NCBI GenBank assembly: GCA_025463865.1
Contig: JAODBH010000119.1
Location: 1-33,386 of the forward strand
Direction: 5' to 3'
Source: Actinomycetes bacterium
GTDB lineage: Bacteria; Actinomycetota; Acidimicrobiia; IMCC26256; Chersky-534
DNA: 33,386 nucleotides
A program made the translations under genes and the position numbers. Shown piece after piece: positions 1-7,741 of this stretch (positions within the stretch are counted from its first letter, which is position 1; each line of letters opens with the position of its first letter). The notes under the pieces are model-generated. The model worked only from the letters and a program-made list of their open reading frames with translations. It was not told where the DNA came from and did not search any database.

Positions 1-630
1 GGCGTCGCCCGGCTCCGCGACGATCTGGCCGCGCTCCTGCCGCGGGCGAGCGTCGCCGACGTCGAGGCCGCGACCCTCGAGGTGCCCGACGTCGACGTGC
101 TCGTCGGCACCGAGGCGGTGCTGCACCGCGTGCCCCGGGGTCGCCGGGTCGGCCTCGTCGCCTACCTCGACTTCGACCAGGAGCTCCTGGCCGAGCGGTA
201 CCGCGCGCCGGAACAGGCGTTGTGGCTCCTCGTGCGGGCCGCGCGGCTGACGGGGCCGCGCAGCCGCGACGGGCGGATCCTGGTGCAGACCCGGCTCCCC
301 GACGACGCGGTCGTGCTCGCCGCCAACACCGCCGACCCGGATCTCGTCGCGGAGCGCGAAGGCCCGGCACGCGAAGACCTCGGGTTCCCGCCGTTCGGTG
401 CGCTGGCCGAGCTCTCGGGTGACGCGGATGCCGTCGCCGCCGCGTGCGACGTCCTGCGTCCGCAGCTCGGCGTCACGGTGATGGGACCCACACCGTCGGG
501 CGACCGCGGCGCTCGAGCCCTCGTCCGCGCCCCCGACCCCGCCCAGCTCGCCGACGGCCTGGCCGTTGCCGGCCCCCGAGGCCGCGCCGCCGGCCGCCTC
601 CGCGTCGCCGTCGATCCGCCCCGCGTCTAG
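1..630 (+). CDS. priA: Primosomal protein N' (PriA), C-terminal part, 5' truncated by window
   Basis: The frame is open from base 1 to the TAG at 628-630, giving 209 visible residues. The segment VLVGTEAVLHRV (about residues 34-45) matches the PriA region usually reading VLIGTQMIAKG. It is followed by the stretch that normally holds the last helicase motif, then the C-terminal domain containing DLGFPPFG. In active PriA helicases this stretch carries a QVAGRAGR-type motif; here the equivalent reads LLVRAARLTGPR, so the arginine-finger signature is absent. Actinobacterial PriA proteins are known to be degenerate as ATPases, and this fits. PriA helps restart replication by binding forked DNA and loading other primosome proteins. 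The position directly before def and fmt matches the priA-def-fmt order seen in many bacteria. The N-terminal DNA-binding half lies outside the window. Confidence 0.85.
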   Translation, partial: GVARLRDDLAALLPRASVADVEAATLEVPDVDVLVGTEAVLHRVPRGRRVGLVAYLDFDQELLAERYRAPEQALWLLVRAARLTGPRSRDGRILVQTRLPDDAVVLAANTADPDLVAEREGPAREDLGFPPFGALAELSGDADAVAAACDVLRPQLGVTVMGPTPSGDRGARALVRAPDPAQLADGLAVAGPRGRAAGRLRVAVDPPRV

Positions 631-675
631 AAGCCACGAAGCTTCGCTGACGCGTAGGGGCTCGGGGGCCACTGG

Positions 676-681
676 TAAACT
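676..681 (+). promoter_or_regulatory. Putative -10 box (TAAACT) for leaderless def transcript
   Basis: TAAACT fits the actinobacterial -10 pattern TANNNT and ends 6 nt before the ATG of def. There is no purine-rich ribosome-binding site in the gap, so transcription would begin at or next to the start codon. No good -35 hexamer is visible. Confidence 0.5.
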
Positions 682-687
682 GCCCCC

Positions 688-1206
688 ATGTCCACGTTCC
701 CCATCCGGGTCTTCGGCGATCCTGTGCTGAAGCAACGGGCCCGCGAGATCACCGACATCGACGGCCCACTGGTCCGTCTGGTGTCGTCGATGATCGACAC
801 CATGTACGACGCCCCCGGCACCGGCTTGGCCGCGCCGCAGGTCGGCGTCCAGAAGCGGCTGTTCGTCTACGACGTGGGCGAGGGCCCGGTCGCGGTGATC
901 AACCCCGAGCTGGTCGAGCAGTCGGGCGAGTGGACCTACGACGAGGGATGCCTGTCGATCCCCGGGCTCTCATTCGACATCGTGCGTCCGAAGATCAACG
1001 TGGTGAAGGCCCTGAACCTGGAGGGGGAGGAGGTCGTCATCGAAGGCGACGAGCTCCTCGGCCGGGTGCTGCTCCACGAGCTCGACCACCTCGACGGCGT
1101 GCTCCTCTTCGACCGCCTGTCCAGCGGCGACCGCAAGCAGGCCATGCGGATGCTGCGTGAGCAGCAGCTCGCGGGCACCACCGCTCGTACTTCGCATAGT
1201 CTCTAG
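688..1206 (+). CDS. def: Peptide deformylase
   Basis: 172 residues, the usual length for the family. It removes the formyl group from the N-terminal methionine of new proteins in the cytosol, using a bound metal (usually iron). All three family motifs are intact: GTGLAAPQ at residues 44-51, EGCLS at 86-90 (Cys88 is a metal ligand), and HELDH at 130-134 (His130 and His134 are ligands, Glu131 is catalytic). The ATG at 688 gives the normal N-terminus and sits 6 nt after a TAAACT box with no Shine-Dalgarno sequence, suggesting a leaderless mRNA. fmt, which encodes the enzyme that adds the formyl group to initiator tRNA, follows after 15 nt, so the two opposing steps are co-transcribed. Identification is secure. 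Confidence 0.97.
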   Translation: MSTFPIRVFGDPVLKQRAREITDIDGPLVRLVSSMIDTMYDAPGTGLAAPQVGVQKRLFVYDVGEGPVAVINPELVEQSGEWTYDEGCLSIPGLSFDIVRPKINVVKALNLEGEEVVIEGDELLGRVLLHELDHLDGVLLFDRLSSGDRKQAMRMLREQQLAGTTARTSHSL

Positions 1207-1221
1207 TCGCGGGTCGAGCCC

Positions 1222-2172
1222 GTGCGCCTGGCGTATTTCGGCACGCCCGCCGACGCGGTTCCTCCCCTCGAAGCCCTGGTCCGCGCCGGACACGACGTGG
1301 TGCTGGTCGTCACGCAACCCGACCGCCGGCGGGGGCGGGGCAAGGGTGTCGACCCGAGCCCGGTCAAGACCGCGGCGACGGAGCTCGGCCTCACGGTGCT
1401 CACCCCGGAGCGTGCACGCGAAGTGGTCGACGCGGTCGCGGCCAGCGGGGCGGAGCTCGGCGTGGTCGTCGCCTTCGGCCAGATCCTGCCGTCCGCCCTG
1501 CTCGACGCACCACCGCTGGGGTTCGTGAACCTGCACTTCTCGCTGCTGCCGCGCTGGCGCGGCGCCGCACCGGTGGAACGGGCGATGCTCGCGGGCGACG
1601 CCGAGACCGGGGTCGCGGTGATGGCCGTCGAGCCCAGCCTCGACACCGGGCCGGTCTACGCGGAGGAACGCGTCGGCATCGATCCCGACGAATCGGCCGG
1701 CGCCTTGCGGGCGCGGCTCGTCCAGATCGGCGCCGACCTCCTCGTGCGCACGCTGCCCCGGATCGCCGACATCCAGCCCCGGGTGCAGGAAGGCGAGCCG
1801 ACGTACGCGGAGAAGCTCAGGGTCGACGAGTTCGAGCTTCGGCCCCGGTCGACGGTCGGCGAGCTGCTGCGTCTGGTCCGGGCCGGCAACCCCAAGCCCG
1901 GTGCGTGGTTCGAGCTCGACGGTGTGCGGGTCAAGGTCTGGCGTGCCCACGCGGCCGAGCCGGGCGACGAGGCCGGCGCCCACGCGGCCGACCCGGCCGA
2001 CGAGCCCGTCGGGACGATCACCCGCGACGGTTCGCTGGTCGCCGCCGATGGCCTTCTCGCGCTCGACGAGGTGCAGCCGGCGGGCAAGCGACCGATGGTC
2101 GGTGCCGACTGGCGCCGCGGCCTCGGCTCGGACCCCGCCCTCGTCACGCCGGCGGGCGAGGACGTCCCGTGA
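1222..2172 (+). CDS. fmt: Methionyl-tRNA formyltransferase
   Basis: 316 residues starting at GTG 1222. It formylates the amino group of Met on initiator tRNA using 10-formyltetrahydrofolate. The N-terminal Rossmann domain contains VNLHFSLLPRWRGAAP (residues 102-117), with the catalytic Asn103 and His105. Asp141 in SLDTG completes the triad; these align with N106, H108 and D144 of the E. coli enzyme. The C-terminal tRNA-binding OB-like domain starts near residue 205 and carries a small Ala/Asp/Glu-rich insertion around residues 238-256 (EPGDEAGAHAADPADEP), probably a surface loop. The start lies 15 nt after the def stop. The stop overlaps the GTG of rsmB by 4 nt (GTGA), implying translational coupling. 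Confidence 0.96.
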   Translation: MRLAYFGTPADAVPPLEALVRAGHDVVLVVTQPDRRRGRGKGVDPSPVKTAATELGLTVLTPERAREVVDAVAASGAELGVVVAFGQILPSALLDAPPLGFVNLHFSLLPRWRGAAPVERAMLAGDAETGVAVMAVEPSLDTGPVYAEERVGIDPDESAGALRARLVQIGADLLVRTLPRIADIQPRVQEGEPTYAEKLRVDEFELRPRSTVGELLRLVRAGNPKPGAWFELDGVRVKVWRAHAAEPGDEAGAHAADPADEPVGTITRDGSLVAADGLLALDEVQPAGKRPMVGADWRRGLGSDPALVTPAGEDVP

Positions 2173-3545
2173 CACCGGCCCCGACGCCCACCGCGCCCGA
2201 GACCCCGCGACCGCTCGTCAACAGTCGGGACATCGCGCTCGAGGTGCTCCTGCGGGTCGAGGGCGGCGCGTTCTCCAATGTGTTGCTGCCGTCGCTGCTC
2301 CGGTCATCCGACTTGGAGGATCGCGACCGGGCCTTCACCACCGACCTCGTCTACGGCACCTTGCGTTCTCAGCGCGCGCTCGACGACGTGCTGGAGCGCG
2401 TGCTCGACCGCCGCGTGGAACGGCTCGATCCCGCGGTCCGCGCCGGACTCCGCATGGGCGTCTACCAATTGGTCGAGGGCGTCGCGCCGCATGCCGCCGT
2501 GAGCGCGACGGTGGATGCGGTCGCGCGCGCCGGTTCCGGCCGGGCGCGCGGATTCGTCAACGGCGTCCTGCGCGCGGTCACCCGTTTGGAGCAGCCGGTC
2601 ACGTGGCCCGAGGGTGACGACGTCGAGTCGATGGGGGTCGCGACATCGCACCCCGACTGGATCGTCGACGCGCTGACCCGTGAGTTCGGTGTCGACGTCG
2701 CGCGATCGGTCCTCGCCGCCGACAACCGGCCGCCGGGCGTGACGCTGCGGCCCCGTCGGCCCGACGTCGATCCCGACGAGCTGACCGCGGAGCTCGAGGC
2801 CGGCGGCGCCAACGTCCAACGGGGCGAGCTGGTCCCCGACGCGCTGATCGTGCGCGGCCTCGGTGACCCCGGCCGCTGGGACGCGGTGCGCCACGGTCGG
2901 GCCACACCCCAGGACCAGGGATCACAGGCCGTGGTGGTGGCGCTCGACCCGCAGCCGGGGGAGCGTGTCCTCGAGATCGCGGCCGCGCCCGGTGGGAAGA
3001 CGGGGGCGATCGCCGAGCTCGTCGGCCACGGCGGACTCGTCGTCGGCACCGACATCGACGCCGGTCGCACCGCGATGATCGCCCGCGCCGCGCGGCGCCT
3101 GCACCTGCCGCAGGTGGTCGCGGTGGCCGCCGACGGCTCCCGGCTCCCGTTCCCCGAGGGCACGCGGTTCGACCGGGTGCTGCTCGACGCGCCGTGCAGC
3201 GGGCTGGGTGTGCTGCGTCGTCGGGCCGAGGCGCGCTGGCGGGTGCTTCCCGCCGACGTCGGTGAGCTCATCGGTCTGCAGCGCGAGCTGTTGCGCCACG
3301 CGGCCGCGCTCGTGCGTCCCGGCGGCACGCTCGTGTACTCCGTGTGCACGTGGACGCACGGCGAGACCGTCGGCATCGACGAATGGGCGGCGGCGCAGCT
3401 CCCCCGCCTGGTCGCCGACCCGTCGCGACAGCCCGGCGCACCGTGGCGCACGCACGGTCGCGGTGCCCTGTTGCTGCCCGGCGTCGCCGAGACCGACGGC
3501 ATGTACGTTCTCGTCCTGACCCGGGCCGACGACGCAGGAGCCTGA
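2169..3545 (+). CDS. rsmB: 16S rRNA (cytosine-967-C5)-methyltransferase RsmB/Sun
   Basis: 458 residues from the GTG at 2169, which overlaps the fmt stop. The start was chosen for this overlap and because the first conserved residues (NSRDIALEVLLRVE) begin about 18 codons later. The N-terminal third resembles a NusB-type RNA-binding domain (SDLEDRDRAFTTDLVYGTLR...LRMGVYQL). The C-terminal two thirds form a SAM-dependent methyltransferase: VLEIAAAPGGKTGAIAEL binds SAM, DAPCSGLG (Cys343) is motif IV, and YSVCTW (Cys393) is motif VI with the nucleophilic cysteine. The 50-residue spacing of the two cysteines equals that in E. coli RsmB (C325/C375). It acts on 16S rRNA during ribosome assembly. The short Pro/Thr-rich N-terminus is probably disordered. 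Confidence 0.93.
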   Translation: MTPAPTPTAPETPRPLVNSRDIALEVLLRVEGGAFSNVLLPSLLRSSDLEDRDRAFTTDLVYGTLRSQRALDDVLERVLDRRVERLDPAVRAGLRMGVYQLVEGVAPHAAVSATVDAVARAGSGRARGFVNGVLRAVTRLEQPVTWPEGDDVESMGVATSHPDWIVDALTREFGVDVARSVLAADNRPPGVTLRPRRPDVDPDELTAELEAGGANVQRGELVPDALIVRGLGDPGRWDAVRHGRATPQDQGSQAVVVALDPQPGERVLEIAAAPGGKTGAIAELVGHGGLVVGTDIDAGRTAMIARAARRLHLPQVVAVAADGSRLPFPEGTRFDRVLLDAPCSGLGVLRRRAEARWRVLPADVGELIGLQRELLRHAAALVRPGGTLVYSVCTWTHGETVGIDEWAAAQLPRLVADPSRQPGAPWRTHGRGALLLPGVAETDGMYVLVLTRADDAGA

Positions 3546-3546
3546 C

Positions 3547-3981
3547 ATGGCCACGCTGTTCACCCGCATCATCCAGGGTGAGATCCCCGGTCACTTCGTC
3601 TGGCGCGACGACCGCGCCGTCGCCTTCCTCACCATCGGCCCGTTCGTCCCCGGTCACACGCTGGTGGTGCCGATCGAGGAGGTCGACAGCTGGCTCGACC
3701 TCGATCCCGATCTGGCCGGGCACCTCATGACGGTGAGCCAGGTCGTCGGTCGTGCTCTCCTCGACGAGTACGGGTCCGAGCGGGTGTCGCTGATGATCGC
3801 GGGCCTCGAGGTGCCGCACACGCACCTGCACGTCATGCCGCTGAACGACATGCGCGACCTCGACTTCCGCAACGCGTCGAAGCAACCGCCTGCCGATCTG
3901 GGCGATCACGCCCGGCGCATCCGGGCCCGGCTCCGCGCGATGGGCCGGGCCGAGGTCACCCCCGAACCTGACGCAGCGTGA
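3547..3981 (+). CDS. HIT-family nucleotide hydrolase/transferase
   Basis: 144 residues. The histidine triad signature HTHLHVMP is at residues 91-98, with His91, His93 and His95 (His93 is the usual nucleophile). The N-terminal segment TLFTRIIQGEIPGHFVW and the PGHTLVVP strand (residues 35-42) are typical of the Hint/PKCI branch, which hydrolyses AMP-lysine-like and related phosphoramidates. The physiological substrate cannot be told from sequence. A strong Shine-Dalgarno sequence, AGGAG (3536-3540), precedes the ATG, and the gap to the rsmB stop is one base, so it is translated as part of the same operon. Confidence 0.9.
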   Translation: MATLFTRIIQGEIPGHFVWRDDRAVAFLTIGPFVPGHTLVVPIEEVDSWLDLDPDLAGHLMTVSQVVGRALLDEYGSERVSLMIAGLEVPHTHLHVMPLNDMRDLDFRNASKQPPADLGDHARRIRARLRAMGRAEVTPEPDAA

Positions 3982-4031
3982 CCGCGAGCTCGAGCGCCGG
4001 CGGACGCTCGTCGAATCTCCCGGGCTACCGG

Positions 4032-4037
4032 TAACGT
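4032..4037 (+). promoter_or_regulatory. Putative -10 box (TAACGT) upstream of rpe
   Basis: TAACGT matches TANNNT and is 7 nt upstream of GTG 4045, the start that gives the standard rpe N-terminus (M/V-KIAPSILSADF). The same spacing recurs before def, argC and tyrS. The box overlaps an alternative upstream GTG at 4036, which argues for 4045 as the real start. No convincing -35 is visible. Confidence 0.5.
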
Positions 4038-4044
4038 GAGCCGG

Positions 4045-4689
4045 GTGAAAATCGCCCCGTCGATCCTGTCCGCCGATTTCGCCGCGCTGGCGGACGACAT
4101 CGCACGCGTCGCGGGTGAGGCCGACCTCCTGCACGTCGACGTGATGGACGGGCACTTCGTCCCCAACCTCACCATCGGCGCGCCGGTCGTCGCCTGCCTC
4201 CGCAAGCACACCGACCTCTATCTCGACTGCCATCTGATGGTGACCAACCCCGGCGATCTGCTCGAGGCGTTCGCGGAGGCCGGTGCCGACGGCTGCACGG
4301 TCCACGTCGAGCTCGGTGATCCGCGACCCTTGTTCCAGCGCATGCGCGAGCTCGACCTGCGGGTCGGCCTCACGCTCAACCCGGAGACGCCGCTCCCCGA
4401 GGTCGTGCCGTATCTCGCCGAGATCGACACGTTGCTCTTCATGAGCGTGCATCCCGGCTTCGGCGGCCAGTCGTTCATCGCCGACGTGCTGATGAAGGTG
4501 GCCGAGGCCCGCCGGATCATCGATCGCGAGAACCTGGCGGTCGAGATCGAGATCGACGGCGGCATCAACGAGGAGACCGCGCCGCTCGCAGCCGAGGCGG
4601 GCGCGGAGATCCTCGTCGCCGGCAGCGCGATCTTCCACGCCAAGGACCCGGCCGCCGCGGCTCGCGCCATCCGCCACGCCGCCGAGTAG
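4045..4689 (+). CDS. rpe: Ribulose-phosphate 3-epimerase
   Basis: 214 residues from GTG 4045. It interconverts D-ribulose 5-phosphate and D-xylulose 5-phosphate in the pentose phosphate pathway. It is a TIM barrel with metal ligands His30 and Asp32 (LLHVDVMDGHFVPNLTIG), His63 (DCHLMV) and Asp171 (EIDGGINEET); Asp32 and Asp171 are the expected acid/base pair. FMSVHPGFGGQSF (about residues 132-144) forms the phosphate-side loop. A start at GTG 4036 would add three residues, but 4045 matches the family N-terminus and lies 7 nt from a TAACGT -10 box. Its substrate is also that of the RibB domain encoded 2 kb downstream. Confidence 0.96.
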   Translation: MKIAPSILSADFAALADDIARVAGEADLLHVDVMDGHFVPNLTIGAPVVACLRKHTDLYLDCHLMVTNPGDLLEAFAEAGADGCTVHVELGDPRPLFQRMRELDLRVGLTLNPETPLPEVVPYLAEIDTLLFMSVHPGFGGQSFIADVLMKVAEARRIIDRENLAVEIEIDGGINEETAPLAAEAGAEILVAGSAIFHAKDPAAAARAIRHAAE

Positions 4690-4702
4690 CGGGGGAGCCT
4701 GA

Positions 4703-5215
4703 GTGACCGCGGCTCCCGACCCGTCGGCCAACCCGACGTACCGGGCCAAGGTGCTGACGGTGTCCGACGGCGTGGTCGCCGGTACCCGTGAGGACCGTTC
4801 CGGAGCCGCCCTGGTCCGGGCGCTGACCGAGGCGGGCTTCGAGGTCGTCGACCACCAGGTCAGCGCCGACGGCATCGCCGACGTCGGTACCGCGTTGCGC
4901 GGGCTCACGTCGGGCTTCACCGGCGTGGTGCTCACGAGTGGGGGCACGGGCTTCGGAGTCCGCGACCTCACCCCCGAGGGCACCCGCGCCGTCATCGATC
5001 GCGAGGCGCCCGGCCTGGCCGAGGCGATCCGCCGCGCCTCCGACGCCGACGGCCGCGGCTTCGGCATGTTGGGGCGGGGCGTGTGCGGCGTCGCCGGCAC
5101 CGCGCTCGTCTGCAACCTCCCCGGCTCGAGCAACGGCGCGCTCGAAGGCTTCGCGGTCCTCCTCCCCGTCCTCCCGCACGTCCTCGGATTGCTCGCCGGC
5201 GAACGCCTCCACTGA
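4703..5215 (+). CDS. MogA/MoaB-family molybdenum cofactor biosynthesis protein
   Basis: 170 residues from GTG 4703, preceded by a GGGGGAG ribosome-binding site. It has the molybdopterin-binding MoCF fold: LTSGGTGFGVRDLTPE (residues 77-92) and NLPGSSNGA (138-146) are the family signatures for binding and adenylylating molybdopterin. Family members catalyse MPT adenylylation or are paralogues of unclear role. Sequence alone does not separate MogA from MoaB here, and no other moa/moe genes lie nearby, so its place in the rib cluster is probably positional conservation rather than a shared pathway. Confidence 0.85.
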   Translation: MTAAPDPSANPTYRAKVLTVSDGVVAGTREDRSGAALVRALTEAGFEVVDHQVSADGIADVGTALRGLTSGFTGVVLTSGGTGFGVRDLTPEGTRAVIDREAPGLAEAIRRASDADGRGFGMLGRGVCGVAGTALVCNLPGSSNGALEGFAVLLPVLPHVLGLLAGERLH

Positions 5216-5292
5216 CGCAGGCCTGGGTGTGTCAACAGACGGCCGGTTCGGTGGTCCCGGGACGCAGAGGAAGAGGGGCGTCGGCGCCGAAG

Positions 5293-5329
5293 TAGCGTTG
5301 TCGGTCACCCGCGTGATCCGGCCGAGGAG
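5293..5329 (+). promoter_or_regulatory. Possible promoter (-10 TAGCGT) and ribosome-binding site (GAGGAG) before ribD
   Basis: TAGCGT (5293-5298) fits TANNNT, and GAGGAG (5324-5329) is a Shine-Dalgarno sequence 4 nt before GTG 5334. A second in-frame GTG at 5313 lacks a ribosome-binding site. The 118-nt gap after the MogA/MoaB-type gene shows no FMN riboswitch. Confidence 0.35.
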
Positions 5330-5333
5330 CAGC

Positions 5334-6437
5334 GTGCACGACGAAGCGGCGATGCAGCGGGCGGTGGCGCTGGGCGAAGGCGCCCGCCGCCGGAGCGCCC
5401 CCAACCCATGGGTGGGTTCGGTGATCGTGGATGCCGACGGCACCGTCGTCGGTGAGGGCGCGACCCACGAACCGGGCGGCCCGCACGCCGAGATCGAAGC
5501 GCTGGCGCAAGCGGGGGAGCGGAGCCGCGGCTCGACGCTGTTCACCACGCTGGAGCCCTGTTCGCACACCGGCCGCACCCCGCCTTGCGTCGGGCCCATC
5601 GTGGCCGCGGGCATCCGCCGGGTCGTCGCTGCGCTGGAAGATCCCGATGCGCGGGTCACGGGCAATGGCATCGCGCACTTGCGAGCCGCCGGTGTCGAGG
5701 TCGTGACCGGCATCGGCGCGGAGTCCGCGGCCCGTTCGCTGGCGCCGTACCTCGTGCAGCGCCGACTCGGCCGCAGCTTCACGCTCCTGAAGACGGCCTC
5801 CAGCATCGACGGGCGAGTCGCCGCGGCCGATGGCTCGTCGCAATGGATCACCGGAGCGGCCGCCCGCGCCGATGCCCATGGGCTGCGCGCCGACTCCCAG
5901 GCGGTGGTGATCGGTTCCGGCACCGCGCTCGCCGACCGCCCGAGCCTCACGGCCCGCGACGTCGAGCCGCCGGCCGTCCGCCAACCGCTGCGGGTGCTCC
6001 TCGACGGGCGTGGCCGTGTGCCCGCCACCGGCTCGCTGTTCGACCCCGACCTCGCGCTCACGCTCGTCGTCACCACCGAGCGCGCGCCGGCTGCTGCCAT
6101 CGACGCGTGGAGCGCGGCGGGAGCGAAGGTCGAGGTGCTACCGACCGGTCTCGGCGGCGTCGGCATCGATCTGCGGCTCGCGCTCGAGCTGCTCGCCGGG
6201 CTCGGAGTGCTCCAGGCCCTGGTCGAAGGCGGCCCCGCGCTGCACGCGGCGCTGATCGAGGTCGACCTGGCCGACCGCCTCGTGGCCTACGTCGCGCCCA
6301 CCTGGCTCGGCACCAGCGGTGCGCCGATGTTCCCGACCGGCGGTCCTTCGACCCTCGGCGACGCGGCGCGCTGGAGGCTGCTCGACGTGCGCGCGGTCGG
6401 AGCCGACGCCCGGCTCGAGCTGGAGCCGGTTCGGTGA
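5334..6437 (+). CDS. ribD: Bifunctional riboflavin biosynthesis deaminase/reductase RibD
   Basis: 367 residues from GTG 5334, chosen because of the GAGGAG site and because VHDEAAMQRAVALG matches the usual RibD N-terminus. It catalyses deamination of the pyrimidinone and then reduction of the ribosyl side chain in riboflavin synthesis. The N-terminal zinc deaminase domain has HAE (His51, Glu53) and PCSHTGRTPPC (Cys76, Cys85), aligning with H50, C75 and C84 of E. coli. The C-terminal NADPH reductase domain starts near residue 143 (FTLLKTASSIDGRVA) and includes SQWITG and the VEGGPALHAALI segment. It overlaps ribBA by 4 nt (GTGA). Many actinobacteria have riboflavin synthase (ribE) between ribD and ribBA; none is present here. 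Confidence 0.94.
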   Translation: MHDEAAMQRAVALGEGARRRSAPNPWVGSVIVDADGTVVGEGATHEPGGPHAEIEALAQAGERSRGSTLFTTLEPCSHTGRTPPCVGPIVAAGIRRVVAALEDPDARVTGNGIAHLRAAGVEVVTGIGAESAARSLAPYLVQRRLGRSFTLLKTASSIDGRVAAADGSSQWITGAAARADAHGLRADSQAVVIGSGTALADRPSLTARDVEPPAVRQPLRVLLDGRGRVPATGSLFDPDLALTLVVTTERAPAAAIDAWSAAGAKVEVLPTGLGGVGIDLRLALELLAGLGVLQALVEGGPALHAALIEVDLADRLVAYVAPTWLGTSGAPMFPTGGPSTLGDAARWRLLDVRAVGADARLELEPVR

Positions 6438-7741
6438 GCACCGCACCGGGACCTGATCCCGCGAGCTTCGGCGCGATCGAGGCCGCGATCGCGGCCGTGC
6501 GCGCGGGCGAGATCGTGATCGTCGTCGACGACGAGGACCGTCAGAACCAAGGCGATCTCGTCATGGCCGCGCAACACATGAACGCGGAGAAGATGGGCTT
6601 CTTCGTCCGGCACACGAGCGGCGTGGTGTGCATGCCGATGCCCGCCGACCGGCTCGACGCGCTGCAACTCCCGCCGATGGTCGCCGACAACACCGAGAGC
6701 CAGCGCACCGCGTTCACGGTGTCGGTCGACGCGCACCGCGGCATCACGAACGGCATCTCCGCGGCCGACCGGGCCACGACCGTGCGCGCGCTCCTCGATC
6801 CGACCACCGATCCCACCGACCTCGACCGCCCGGGTCACATCTTCCCGTTGCGCTATCGCGCCGGGGGCGTGTTGAAGCGGGCCGGTCACACCGAAGCCGC
6901 GGTGGATCTGGCCCGACTGGCCGGGCTCGATCCCGCGGGCGTGACCGCCGCCCTCGTCAACGACGACGGCACCGTCGTGCAGCGGCACGGCCTCGAGTTC
7001 TTCGCGCTCGAGCACGAGCTGCAGCTCATCTCGATCGCCGACCTGATCCGGTATCGCAGCCACCACGACCAGCTCGTCCGCTGGGTCAGCGAGGCCCGCA
7101 TCCCGACGCAGTACGGCGACTTCACCGCGCACGTCTTCGAGAGTCGCCTCGACGGCGTGGAGCACATCGCGTTCGTGCGGGGCGACGTCGCGGGCATGGA
7201 CAACGTGCTCGTCCGGGTCCACTCGGAGTGCCTGACCGGCGACGTGTTCGGGTCGCTCCGCTGCGACTGCGGACCACAGCTCGACCGGGCGCTGGAGCTG
7301 GTCGCGGCTTCCGGTCAGGGCGTCGTCGTCTACCTCCGTGGCCACGAGGGCCGGGGCATCGGTCTGGGCCACAAGCTGCGCGCCTACGCGTTGCAGGAGA
7401 GCGGGCGTGACACGGTCGAGGCCAACGAGGACCTCGGCCTCCCCGTCGACTCGCGGGAGTACGGGATCGGGGCCCAGATGCTCGTCGACCTCGGCCTCAC
7501 CACCGTGCGGCTGCTCACGAACAATCCGGCCAAGTACGGCGGGATCGACGGATACGGTCTCCACATCGTCGAGCGGGTGCCGCTCGCCATCACCCCCAAC
7601 CCCGAGAACATCGCCTACCTCCGGACCAAGCGTGACAAGCTCGGCCACCTGATCGACCTGGGTGAGACCGACCTGGGTCACACCGATCCGGATGGCGCCG
7701 ACCTCGGTGACACCGACCTCGGCGACACCGACCTCGGGTGA
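6434..7741 (+). CDS. ribBA: RibBA: DHBP synthase (altered acidic motif) fused to GTP cyclohydrolase II
   Basis: 435 residues from the GTG overlapping the ribD stop. The C-terminal half is a standard GTP cyclohydrolase II: SECLTGDVFGSLRCDCG with zinc ligands Cys266, Cys277 and Cys279, then GHEGRGIGLGHKLRAYALQ and LLTNNPAKYGGIDGYGL. The N-terminal half aligns along its length with 3,4-dihydroxy-2-butanone 4-phosphate synthase (HTSGVVCMPM, TAFTVSVDA, GISAADRATT, RAGHTEAAVDL), but the acidic active-site motif normally reading DDEDRENEGDL is DDEDRQNQGDL. Gln37 and Gln39 replace the Glu pair (E38/E40 in E. coli RibB, E38 being a metal ligand as I recall), and Gln47 replaces the next conserved Glu. 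DHBP synthase activity is therefore doubtful; the cyclohydrolase looks intact. The last 28 residues are a short tandem repeat. No ribE or ribH follows. Confidence 0.93.
   Translation: MSTAPGPDPASFGAIEAAIAAVRAGEIVIVVDDEDRQNQGDLVMAAQHMNAEKMGFFVRHTSGVVCMPMPADRLDALQLPPMVADNTESQRTAFTVSVDAHRGITNGISAADRATTVRALLDPTTDPTDLDRPGHIFPLRYRAGGVLKRAGHTEAAVDLARLAGLDPAGVTAALVNDDGTVVQRHGLEFFALEHELQLISIADLIRYRSHHDQLVRWVSEARIPTQYGDFTAHVFESRLDGVEHIAFVRGDVAGMDNVLVRVHSECLTGDVFGSLRCDCGPQLDRALELVAASGQGVVVYLRGHEGRGIGLGHKLRAYALQESGRDTVEANEDLGLPVDSREYGIGAQMLVDLGLTTVRLLTNNPAKYGGIDGYGLHIVERVPLAITPNPENIAYLRTKRDKLGHLIDLGETDLGHTDPDGADLGDTDLGDTDLG
7655..7738 (+). repeat. 15-nt period tandem repeat encoding a TDLGx pentapeptide tail of RibBA
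   Basis: The final 28 codons of ribBA encode units in the register (T/A)DLGx: DLGET, DLGHT, DPDGA, DLGDT, DLGDT, DLG. The DNA repeats with a 15-nt period (gacctcggYgacacc-like units). The register resembles pentapeptide-repeat proteins (A(D/N)Lxx), but five and a half units are too few for a stable right-handed helix. It is more likely an acidic disordered tail grown by slippage. Confidence 0.8.

Noticed and set aside
3978-4034. 18-codon ORF from GTG overlapping the HIT gene stop to TAA just before rpe
   Set aside because: It does not overlap the rpe start, and its TAA lies inside the TAACGT -10 box, which explains the bases better.
5216-5333. Possible FMN riboswitch before ribD
   Set aside because: I looked for the conserved RFN elements (AGGGTGAAATTCC, ACCGGCGGT, AGCCCGCGA-like blocks) and found none.
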